Assembly: GCA_023246195.1 (NCBI GenBank)
Contig: JAHFIW010000014.1
Coordinates: 1 to 34,574, forward strand
Direction: 5' to 3'
Origin: a bacterium
Lineage (GTDB): Bacteria; Patescibacteriota; Patescibacteriia; SG8-24
Length of the DNA stretch: 34,574 nucleotides
Position numbers and translations under genes: made by a program. The notes beneath the pieces were generated by a model. The model was given only the letters and a program-made list of their open reading frames with translations. It ran no database searches and had not been told where the DNA came from. Of this stretch, positions 9,349 through 16,749 are shown piece after piece; position 1 is the stretch's first letter, and each line of letters opens with the position of its first letter.

Positions 9349-9504
9349 ATGTCACAAGAGAATCTCGTCAAATTGGAGTGTACCGCTTGTCATCGGATCA
9401 ACTACTACTCCCACAAAAACAAGAAGAAGCTCAAGGCCCGCCTTGAGATCAAGAAGTTCTGCGAGTGGTGCGACAAGCACGCCCCACACAAGGAGACCAA
9501 ATAG
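9349..9504 (+). CDS. rpmG: 50S ribosomal protein L33
   Basis: MSQENLVKLECTACHRINYYSHKNKKKLKARLEIKKFCEWCDKHAPHKETK (51 aa), with CxxC...CxxC; too short to appear in the supplied ORF track. Confidence 0.93.
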   Translation: MSQENLVKLECTACHRINYYSHKNKKKLKARLEIKKFCEWCDKHAPHKETK

Positions 9505-9541
9505 ACCGCAACCTCTGTAGTCCCGAAGACGGGGCGAGGGA

Positions 9542-9562
9542 GCCGCCGCAGGGCGGTTTTTT
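9542..9562 (+). terminator. intrinsic terminator after rpmG
   Basis: CCGCC-gcag-GGCGG-TTTTTT. Confidence 0.75.
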
Positions 9563-9614
9563 CGTATGCAGGTCCCATGTACGAGAGACCGATTTTTTGC
9601 CATACTGTCTGCAT

Positions 9615-10118
9615 ATGAGTCCATTTGGAGGAGAGGGTGGAGGCGGGTACGTTCCTTCGGAGCACCAGCGCGCCCCCGAGCCGGATCCGGCTCCCGAAAA
9701 ACATGAAGGTCCCGCGGCATCCGTTCCCGAGAGCGAGATGCAGTTTACGTTCTCTGCTTCCGGAGGCCCCGGCGGTCAAAACGTGAACAAGGTGGCGTCC
9801 AAAGCCACCCTGCGCTGGAACGTCGGAAAGTCGGGCGCATACTCCGAGGAGCAGAAGCAGCTTATCCGCGACTACTCCGGCAGCTATCTCAACAAGGCCG
9901 ACGAAATCATCATCCAGGCCAATGAACAGCGTTCTCAGCACCAGAACCGCGAGAGTGCCACCGAGCGCCTCCAGAACTTGGTGGCGCAGGCGCTGGTGCC
10001 AAAGAAGGAGCGCAAGGCGACCAAGCCCAGTTGGGGCAAAAAACAACAGCGTCTCGACGAGAAGCGCATGGAAGGCAACAAGAAGCGTGAGAGGCGCAAG
10101 GGCGGGGACGATTACTAA
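9615..10118 (+). CDS. class I release factor-domain protein (ArfB/YaeJ-like peptidyl-tRNA hydrolase)
   Basis: FTFSASGGPGGQNVNKVASKATLRWNV (GGQ motif) and a basic C-terminal tail KKERKATKPSWGKKQQRLDEKR. Confidence 0.88.
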   Translation: MSPFGGEGGGGYVPSEHQRAPEPDPAPEKHEGPAASVPESEMQFTFSASGGPGGQNVNKVASKATLRWNVGKSGAYSEEQKQLIRDYSGSYLNKADEIIIQANEQRSQHQNRESATERLQNLVAQALVPKKERKATKPSWGKKQQRLDEKRMEGNKKRERRKGGDDY

Positions 10119-10168
10119 AGTTTCTGGACAAGCCCGTAAAGTCGCGTTATTATCGTCCCACAACCTAT

Positions 10169-10242
10169 AGGGGTGTGGTGAAATGGTATCACAAGGGTCT
10201 CCAAAACCCTTGTCGTAGGTTCGATTCCTACCACCCCTGCCA
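10169..10242 (+). tRNA. tRNA-Trp (CCA)
   Basis: AGGGGTG/CACCCCT acceptor stem, anticodon loop CTCCAAA, encoded GCCA. Confidence 0.96.
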
Positions 10243-10243
10243 C
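10182..10243 (+). repeat. tRNA-Trp 3' segment, inverted exact copy at 13915..13976
   Basis: 62 bp identical to the reverse complement of 13915..13976 by direct reading. Confidence 0.93.
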
Positions 10244-10298
10244 GAAGATTTTTTATCGGCGGCAACCCGAAAGCCTCTCAACAGAGAGGTTTTTTGGT
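10241..10298 (+). repeat. tRNA-Trp terminator segment, inverted near-exact copy at 16434..16491
   Basis: 58 bp with 2 mismatches to the reverse complement of 16434..16491; weaker similarity continues outward (...AGGATGACC...). Confidence 0.92.
10269..10296 (+). terminator. intrinsic terminator after tRNA-Trp
   Basis: AAAGCCTCTC-AACA-GAGAGGTTTTTT. Confidence 0.8.
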
Positions 10299-10407
10299 TG
10301 TCTGGGTTTTGGTAAAAAAGGATGACCCAAGTGGGAATCGAATTTTAAGCGTGAAAATAACGTATCGGGGTAACCTACGTGATCCTAACTTTTTTTGATG
10401 GATGGCC

Positions 10408-10435
10408 TTGACATTTCCTTGAAAAACGGTATACT
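10408..10435 (+). promoter_or_regulatory. sigma70-like promoter
   Basis: TTGACA-N16-TATACT upstream of the 10493 gene. Confidence 0.65.
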
Positions 10436-10492
10436 TCTTCGTTCCTTAAGTTCCTTATCAACCCCAACCGAACCAAAGACGAGGAGAACACA

Positions 10493-11185
10493 ATGGGCGG
10501 AATCAATCATCAGCCGTGCGGCAAGAGCCTCGAATGCTCGACCCGTTTGTCTCGGGCCGTTTCACTGGCCTACGCGAAGTTCATGCAGGCGAACGTTTCG
10601 CTCGAGGACGCACTTATCGGCGAGCTTGCGAAGGATCCAGCCGAGAAGTCGCATGCCATTTGGCAGCGTTCCTGCGACGATTTCCGAGGTGCCGCCGGAC
10701 TCATGAAGTCAGCCGTCGTCGCCATCACCTCGTCCATCGACGATATGGAGATCCGACCGTTCCTCCACGATGCCGTGCTCCAGGCGCTCGACATGAATCG
10801 GCTGAAGGACGGTCTGGTGCAGGTGGGAGCCGTCAATCCGGCGGATCCCGTCTTCGACGAGGTGGCCGCCATGCTCAAGGACGGCGGCTTCGAGAGGGTC
10901 TTCAGGGCCTTCAAGCGCCGCTTCATCGAGCACCACGCGGTTGCGGAAAAGCTGGTCGCCACCTACGAATCGGGCGAACGCTACGCGAAGGACGGAACGC
11001 TGCTCCTCATGATCGAGCAGAACGCTCTGCCGTTCCGGCTCCACTTCGCCCAGTTGATGAACCCGCTCACGAGGACGCTTCAGATGTTCTCGTACTCCAG
11101 CCTCATCTCAATCGAGGTTCATTACCGCTCGACGCACTGCAAGCCTGGCACAAGCTTGTTCAAGTCCGACATCGTGCGGACCTGA
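10493..11185 (+). CDS. hypothetical protein, helical
   Basis: ORF MGGINHQPCGKSLECSTRLSRAV...; promoter upstream; GAGGAG preceding the ATG. Confidence 0.65.
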   Translation: MGGINHQPCGKSLECSTRLSRAVSLAYAKFMQANVSLEDALIGELAKDPAEKSHAIWQRSCDDFRGAAGLMKSAVVAITSSIDDMEIRPFLHDAVLQALDMNRLKDGLVQVGAVNPADPVFDEVAAMLKDGGFERVFRAFKRRFIEHHAVAEKLVATYESGERYAKDGTLLLMIEQNALPFRLHFAQLMNPLTRTLQMFSYSSLISIEVHYRSTHCKPGTSLFKSDIVRT

Positions 11186-11258
11186 CGACACATCGTCCTT
11201 TCTGGGGCGGAAGCATTAGCTTTCGCCTTTTTTCTTACGCTGCGATATCATGTAAGAT

Positions 11259-12077
11259 ATGCGCATTTATACCAAATCACCGATCAACCTCTCGACCCTT
11301 TCTCATGCTTGGAACAGGAGTACTGTTTTGGACGAATACAAGAAAAAAGGGCATTTTTCGTTGTTTCTTCTCGAGGCGATGTCGCGCGACACGCTGCCGG
11401 CGTTTTCCTACCAAGGCCGAAAACACCCGCTACAAAAATCACGGCGGTGGTACGGACATTTCGACCAGACGATCCGAGAATATTATTCACGCCATCGACC
11501 GACCATCTTACGCGCGACGAAGCGCGTTTCCTGTAAAGAAGCTGCACGGTTTCCGGGCAAACTCCGAAGCCTGATTGAATCGCTCGGCCCTTACAAGCTG
11601 CCATGCGACAAGGTAATTCTCTGCCCGAACCCGTTCGGCATGCAGGGTGAGGGTTACGGGCCATTGATCGGGCGGACGGCCTACGCCGTGTTCACGCCCG
11701 ACGCGCGTAAGGATCAGTCGTGGCTCATGGTCCATGAGACGTGCCATTCATTTCTCCTCCCGATTTTTCAATCCGCCGAGATCAAACGGCTGGTAAGATG
11801 CACGGAACCGCTGATGGTGAAATGGTCCACGAAAAAATTTCGAAAATATTATCCGAAATGGGAGTGGGTCGTCGAGGAGTACATGATTCATGCCATCGAG
11901 CAGCGGGCCACCGGAAGTTCCGTCAAGAAGAAAAAGTCGTGGGGCATGAACCGTTTGCCGTGGTTCATTGCGTCTTGGAAAGAGTTTCAACACCGCCGAC
12001 GTTCAGAATCGAATCTGTCTGTCGATATTTGGGTGAAAGAAACGTTGCACAAGATGCAAAAGCTGGCGGAAAAATGA
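11259..12077 (+). CDS. putative HExxH metallopeptidase-like protein
   Basis: SWLMVHETCHSFLLPIF with a downstream EEYMIHAIEQRA candidate third ligand. Confidence 0.55.
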   Translation: MRIYTKSPINLSTLSHAWNRSTVLDEYKKKGHFSLFLLEAMSRDTLPAFSYQGRKHPLQKSRRWYGHFDQTIREYYSRHRPTILRATKRVSCKEAARFPGKLRSLIESLGPYKLPCDKVILCPNPFGMQGEGYGPLIGRTAYAVFTPDARKDQSWLMVHETCHSFLLPIFQSAEIKRLVRCTEPLMVKWSTKKFRKYYPKWEWVVEEYMIHAIEQRATGSSVKKKKSWGMNRLPWFIASWKEFQHRRRSESNLSVDIWVKETLHKMQKLAEK

Positions 12078-12202
12078 ATTGATTTACATGGTTCATGTCG
12101 TCTTGTAAAGTTTTGGCGGTCTGTTGCCCCAAGATCACGTTTTGGGTGCGCCCCTTTTTTATGTACTCATGCGTCAAATTTCGTGCCAGTCCTTAAAAAG
12201 AC

Positions 12203-12817
12203 ATGGAAACATCCGCCTTGTTCATCAAGGAGGCTAAGTATTTTGGCCCTTTTTCCAAAAATATGAAACCTCTCATAACCCTCAGCGATAAAGACATTTT
12301 TCCGAACGCGGTCGTCACCGAAGTCGGCTTGTGGGCCAATCGGTCGACAGTGAAGATCATCCTTCAGAACGAACGGGGCGAAATCGCGCTGGTCACGAAC
12401 CCGGTCCATGGATGCTATCTATTGCCGGGCGGAGGCATGGATGAGGGCGAAACCGTGGATATGGCCGCTGACCGCGAGTGTCGCGAAGAAGTGGGATATG
12501 CAATCAAAGATTCAGTGGAGATCGGTTTTACCGAAGAGTTTCGCGCCAGAGACGGTAAGCACTATGTCACCAGAGGCGTGGTGGCGACCGTAGGTGCTCC
12601 GACTGGCGAGGATGCCCGGACGGAAAATGAGAAGGCTCTTGGCCTCAACGTCATTTGGCGGACCGTGAGGGAAGCGCACGATATTTTCGTGGATCAAAAC
12701 CGGCGGCTCGTCGAGGGTAAAATTGATTTTTACAACACCGGATTCAACATTGTTCGCGATGGGGTTTTGCTTGACGAGGCGATAAGAAAGTGGCTGATAA
12801 AGCCGCAGAAATCGTGA
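12203..12817 (+). CDS. NUDIX hydrolase
   Basis: Nudix box GGGMDEGETVDMAADRECREEVGY. Confidence 0.9.
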   Translation: METSALFIKEAKYFGPFSKNMKPLITLSDKDIFPNAVVTEVGLWANRSTVKIILQNERGEIALVTNPVHGCYLLPGGGMDEGETVDMAADRECREEVGYAIKDSVEIGFTEEFRARDGKHYVTRGVVATVGAPTGEDARTENEKALGLNVIWRTVREAHDIFVDQNRRLVEGKIDFYNTGFNIVRDGVLLDEAIRKWLIKPQKS

Positions 12818-12958
12818 CTGCAATGAAAATTCTTGTTCTCAAGGATTACCGTGACCATTTTTATTCGTCGACCGTTTCGCACGGGGCGAGCTGGATTTGC
12901 GCAGGGTCGTTGATGGTTTGAGCGACCTCGGTCACTAAGAAATACTGGCACTGAACCT

Positions 12959-13540
12959 ATGAAGGAAATCGAACTCAAGATACTCAACGTCGACGGCGCG
13001 AAGCTTCGAAGGGGGTTGCGCAAGCTCGGCGCGAGGCGGCTCTTCCCTCCCGTCCTCGTGCGCGAGGTGTTTCTCGAGCAGGCCGGCGTGCCCGTCGAGG
13101 GGCGGGGCTATTCGTCGTTCCGTCTCCGCTCCGTCGGCAAGACCTGCGAGCTTACGGTGAAAGTGCGGAAGACTGATAAGAGATACAGCGTCCACGACGA
13201 GTTCGAGGTGAACGTTTCCGGATTCGAGGAGACCTTGAAGCTCCTCACCGTATTGGGTTTCCAGGTGTTCCGCCGGCGCGAGAAGGTGCGCGAGGAATGG
13301 AAGCTGGGCGGCGTGAAGGTGGAAATCGACGAGTACCCGAAGATGCTTCCGTACATGGAAATCGAGGGCCGGAGCAGGGAGGCTGTTGGCCGCTTCCTCA
13401 AGTCGCTCGGTATGTCCGCAGAACACGCGACCAACGCCACGGCCACCGAGATCATGCGTGGCGCGGGCCTCGATCCCGACAATCTCGTGTTCAAAAAAAC
13501 GCCGCCTACCAGAGCGCGCACAGCAGCGCCGTCTCTGTGA
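12959..13540 (+). CDS. CYTH-domain protein (class IV adenylate cyclase / triphosphatase-like)
   Basis: N-terminal EIELKI (ExExK), FRLRSVGKTCELTVKVRK, VEIDEYPKMLPYMEIEG. Confidence 0.85.
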   Translation: MKEIELKILNVDGAKLRRGLRKLGARRLFPPVLVREVFLEQAGVPVEGRGYSSFRLRSVGKTCELTVKVRKTDKRYSVHDEFEVNVSGFEETLKLLTVLGFQVFRRREKVREEWKLGGVKVEIDEYPKMLPYMEIEGRSREAVGRFLKSLGMSAEHATNATATEIMRGAGLDPDNLVFKKTPPTRARTAAPSL

Positions 13541-13841
13541 GCGTGTCCGTGCTGTGAAGCCGGTTTTCCGCGATGGCGTTTTCACCAGTGACGATGAGCA
13601 CAAGGGCGGGACCGAGGAGCATGTTCCTCGGCATGGCTGGGAATTCCTTTCGGCACACCCAGTCAGGATAGATGGCGGGGATGTCGTGTTCCCTGAAGCG
13701 CCAGTACTTTCGCCAGACGACGGTGACGCCAGTTTCGGCGAGGATATCCCGGAGCAATTCGGTCTTTATATTCGCATAGACAAACCGTCCCGATACACAT
13801 GTCTCCCTGCACGCCTGCTTTTTGCTGTGGAACTGGAACAC
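13506..13841 (-). CDS. shortened nucleoside diphosphate kinase-like protein
   Basis: GPALVLIVTGENAIAENRLHSTDTLTETA resembles NDK GP-VV---GENAV... and the N-x2-H-G-S-D active-site signature, with the intervening segment missing; GTG start assumed. Confidence 0.5.
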   Translation of the reverse strand: MFQFHSKKQACRETCVSGRFVYANIKTELLRDILAETGVTVVWRKYWRFREHDIPAIYPDWVCRKEFPAMPRNMLLGPALVLIVTGENAIAENRLHSTDTLTETALLCALW

Positions 13842-13914
13842 GTCCTACCGCCATATCTGTGTTTCGTTTGTTCCGAATTCGCCAGTTGACCCCAATCCGT
13901 ATCGAGAGCGTGAA

Positions 13915-13976
13915 GTGGCAGGGGTGGTAGGAATCGAACCTACGACAAGGGTTTTGGAGACCCTTGTGATACCATT
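13915..13976 (-). repeat. partial tRNA-Trp copy (lacks acceptor 5' strand and part of D-arm), non-functional as a tRNA
   Basis: exact reverse complement of 10182..10243. Confidence 0.93.
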
Positions 13977-14041
13977 ATCATGATGAAGATCAGACGAGGC
14001 ATGGCGTTGTCGAGATTGGCCTTTCGTGAGAGAATCAGGCT

Positions 14042-14965
14042 ATGGAAATCACCTTCCGATTCAAGGTAGAAAGGTCAGCGAATTTTTACTTTTTCGTGCA
14101 GAATCTTTCGGAATGGGAGCCGTGGGCACGACTCGAAGCAAACGAGTTCTGGAGAACGAGCCTTGCGATACCAGAAGACGTTATCGCGAATCTGAAGGAT
14201 TTTGCGAGTATACACCGCATGTACCAGCGACCGGAAAACTTCCTGGGTCGATGGTTCTTCGGTTATAAAGATCCCTGGAAACAGTTGCGCCGCAGCCTAA
14301 GACCAAAGGAATTTGAGATCGTACGAAACGCCTTTTCCGCGTGTGAGCCTTTCTTTAATCGGCTTTGGATCAAGGAGGAAAAATCCCTGCGTAAATGGCA
14401 GTTCATCCTGACGAAACGCGCTGCGGAACTGCGACTAGCGAAAAAAATCATCCCCACCCTCGCCAGTCTTTATGGCGTTCGCTTCACGTCGAGGACGGTG
14501 ACGTCGCACCTGCTCCTGTCCGCCCCGAACTACCTGAGCGGCACATCCGGAAGATCGGGGGATGCGAGCATCATAATGGAGATTTCGCGGTTTCCGAAGG
14601 ATAAGCCTGCGGCGGTGCTTGGCCTGCTGTGGCACGAAACGATTCACTGTCTCTTCGACCGCCAATTCAAAAGGCTGGCTTCCAAAACCACGCGCAAGGC
14701 CGACGGAATGCGCATACACGAAATCGCGGCCGGTTCGCTGTTTCCTCGAGGCCCTCTCGGTCAGCGGGCATTGGGAACGAATCCTCCGAATAACCGCTAT
14801 TTTCGTGACGCTCCGGGCATGCAGGAGAACCTGTTCGGACTGATGCAGACGTACATCGATCAGGAGCGGGCCTTAGACCGGCAGTACGTCAAAGAGGTCG
14901 CAAAAATAAAAAGCCGCCCTGAGCAATCCCAAGGCGGGAGACAAGACGTCGATTACACGTCGTAG
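14042..14965 (+). CDS. putative HExxH metallopeptidase-like protein, convergent with the RiPP operon
   Basis: LLWHETIHCLFDRQF; preceded by TTGTCG-N17-GAGAAT ending 6 nt before the ATG. Confidence 0.55.
   Translation: MEITFRFKVERSANFYFFVQNLSEWEPWARLEANEFWRTSLAIPEDVIANLKDFASIHRMYQRPENFLGRWFFGYKDPWKQLRRSLRPKEFEIVRNAFSACEPFFNRLWIKEEKSLRKWQFILTKRAAELRLAKKIIPTLASLYGVRFTSRTVTSHLLLSAPNYLSGTSGRSGDASIIMEISRFPKDKPAAVLGLLWHETIHCLFDRQFKRLASKTTRKADGMRIHEIAAGSLFPRGPLGQRALGTNPPNNRYFRDAPGMQENLFGLMQTYIDQERALDRQYVKEVAKIKSRPEQSQGGRQDVDYTS
14902..14938 (-). terminator. intrinsic terminator for the radical SAM/precursor operon
   Basis: minus strand CCGCCTT-gggattgctc-AGGGCGG-CTTTTTATTTTT. Confidence 0.65.
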
Positions 14966-15141
14966 AAGACGACAGTGTTTTCGTAGTCTTGGTAGTTGTC
15001 GTGGTCGCCCCACTCTTCCGGGAGCGAGCCGCCTTCGGCAACTACTCTGTCGCGCATTTCCACGGTCGGCCGCCTGGCCATCCGCTTGAGAGCGGCAAGC
15101 ACTGCTGTCTTACCCTTCTGCTGCTGTGTTTCCGTTTGCAT
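14953..15141 (-). CDS. putative radical SAM RiPP precursor peptide (triceptide-like), 62 aa
   Basis: MQTETQQQKGKTAVLAALKRMARRPTVEMRDRVVAEGGSLPEEWGDHDNYQDYENTVVFYDV; AAGGAGGTGATACCA-ATG ribosome binding site; starts inside the 3' end of the rSAM gene. Confidence 0.82.
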   Translation of the reverse strand: MQTETQQQKGKTAVLAALKRMARRPTVEMRDRVVAEGGSLPEEWGDHDNYQDYENTVVFYDV

Positions 15142-16264
15142 TGGTATCACCTCCTTCCATCACCGCGTTGATCTTTTCCCTGAGGTAGGGAAAGATGGCT
15201 TTCCTTGTCTCGCAGTAGTAGTACTTTCCTGACAGCCCGCCCTTGCGATGGTGCGAGCAGCCGTTATGGCACACTTTTTGCCATTCGCAAGCGGCGCAAT
15301 CGGGATGCACCGCATTCACCTCCTCGGCGAACTTGAGCCGCCGCTCGCTGTTCAAAACGTCCAGAAGCGACGTGTCGGACAGATTCCCGTAGCACAGCTC
15401 GCTGCGATTGGCCAAGCGGTCGCAAGGAAAAACCCTACCATCGTACTCGACCGTGAAGTAAGCCGAGCATGTCCCGCTGTGCGTACAGCTCGAGGCGCAT
15501 CGGCCGACGATGCCCGCGAAGTAGTTATCGATTTCGCGGTGACGAATATTCGGATCGTCCATCTCGAACCAAAGGTCGATGAAGGCTTTAAGATACTCGG
15601 TGAGCTCCTTATTGCCCATCGTCTCGTTCAGCATGCGCCTGTTGATGTTGACGACGTCGAGGTACTCGCTCGTGCCCCAGGACTTCGCCTTGAGGACGTT
15701 CGCGAAGAACGTGAAGTCCTCACTCGCACGCGCTGCGTTCGCGGCCGTCAGCGTCTGGATAAAGCCGGGCTGAATCCCGTGCGCGCGCAGATGCGAGATA
15801 CCCCGCATCACCGCATCAAAAGAGCCAGACTCGTTGCGTCGCGTGCGGAAACGGTCGTGGCTGATCCGGTCACCGTCAAGACTGATGCCAACCTTAAACT
15901 TGTGCTCGGCGAAGAAGGCCGCCCAAGCGTCGTTGGCCAGCGTCGCGTTGGTCTGGACGACGTTCTGGATTTCGTGGTCCTTCCGGTACTTTTGCTGAAA
16001 AGTCAGGCTGCGTTCGAAGAACTTCATCCCCGCAAGCAGCGGCTCTCCACCGTGCCAGATGAACTGTACACGGCCCTGGAACAACTCCAGGTACTCTCGG
16101 ATGAAGCGCTCTTGAAGCTCCTCTGACATGACGTGCGGTGTCTGCTGATCCAGAGTGTTGTAGAAGCAGTAGGCACATCGCAAGTTGCAAAAATCGCCCA
16201 CTATCTTGATGATCGGAACCATCACCTTTTTCGACGACGTCTGAACAACGGCTAGTTTCCTCAT
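15110..16264 (-). CDS. radical SAM/SPASM peptide maturase
   Basis: CNLRCAYC (CX3CX2C), FIWHGGEPLLAG, KVGISLDGD; SPASM cysteines CSAYFTVEYDGRVFPCDRLAN...CAACEWQKVCHNGC...YYYC. Confidence 0.93.
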   Translation of the reverse strand: MRKLAVVQTSSKKVMVPIIKIVGDFCNLRCAYCFYNTLDQQTPHVMSEELQERFIREYLELFQGRVQFIWHGGEPLLAGMKFFERSLTFQQKYRKDHEIQNVVQTNATLANDAWAAFFAEHKFKVGISLDGDRISHDRFRTRRNESGSFDAVMRGISHLRAHGIQPGFIQTLTAANAARASEDFTFFANVLKAKSWGTSEYLDVVNINRRMLNETMGNKELTEYLKAFIDLWFEMDDPNIRHREIDNYFAGIVGRCASSCTHSGTCSAYFTVEYDGRVFPCDRLANRSELCYGNLSDTSLLDVLNSERRLKFAEEVNAVHPDCAACEWQKVCHNGCSHHRKGGLSGKYYYCETRKAIFPYLREKINAVMEGGDTNANGNTAAEG

Positions 16265-16320
16265 TTGCTCTTCCTTGTGGTGTCAATGATCTCGCGTCAG
16301 AAGCCTGACCGAATTCAGGT

Positions 16321-16342
16321 TCTCGTGGCGACTGCCACGAGA
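16321..16342. promoter_or_regulatory. 22-bp palindrome overlapping the rSAM promoter -10 and TSS, candidate operator
   Basis: TCTCGTGGC-GACT-GCCACGAGA, perfect 9-bp arms. Confidence 0.6.
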
Positions 16343-16367
16343 TACCATCCAGAAAGCACCTTGTCAA
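16339..16367 (-). promoter_or_regulatory. sigma70-like promoter of the rSAM/precursor operon
   Basis: minus strand TTGACA-N17-TATCTC. Confidence 0.7.
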
Positions 16368-16433
16368 GATTCTCGTTGTACCGCCAAAGATGGCCCGGCC
16401 TGCATGGTCATCCTTTTAGCCGTATCATAGCCC

Positions 16434-16491
16434 ACCAAAAAACCTCTCTGTTGAGAGGCTTTCGGGTTGCCGCCGATAAAAAGTCTTTGTG
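16434..16491 (-). repeat. inverted copy of the tRNA-Trp downstream terminator region
   Basis: 58 bp, 2 mismatches versus 10241..10298. Confidence 0.92.
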
Positions 16492-16749
16492 ACAGAGCGC
16501 CAAGGTTGGGTACCATCGAGAACTGTATGTGTTAGGGCAAATTCAGGGGTCGTTCCGACGCAGCATTTTGAGGCATATGGATTCAAACACCCAAAAAGTT
16601 CTAAACTCGTTTGCCAGACCCCGCCAAAAATACCGGAGCCTGACGGTTCCCGTATTTTTGTTTTGCTGCCATACGTAAAGCCTCCGGCAGGCACGATTGA
16701 CGCGGTGCGTATTTCGTGCCATGTTAATCGCGCGAAAGGAGCTCATTCA

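Noticed and set aside
10328-10380. Possible tRNA remnant (GTGGGAATCGAA...) downstream of tRNA-Trp
   Set aside because: Only a T-arm-like string on the minus strand; no full cloverleaf could be built.
10516-11574. 352-aa Arg-rich plus ORF overlapping two other ORFs
   Set aside because: Arg/His-rich out-of-frame translation of the 10493 and 11259 genes; no domain or RBS support.
13915-13976. Second tRNA-Trp gene
   Set aside because: Only the 3' 62 nt are present; the acceptor 5' strand and part of the D-arm are missing, so it is a fragment.
15248-16126. 292-aa plus ORF antisense to the radical SAM gene
   Set aside because: Antisense mirror; the minus frame carries the CX3CX2C and SPASM motifs.
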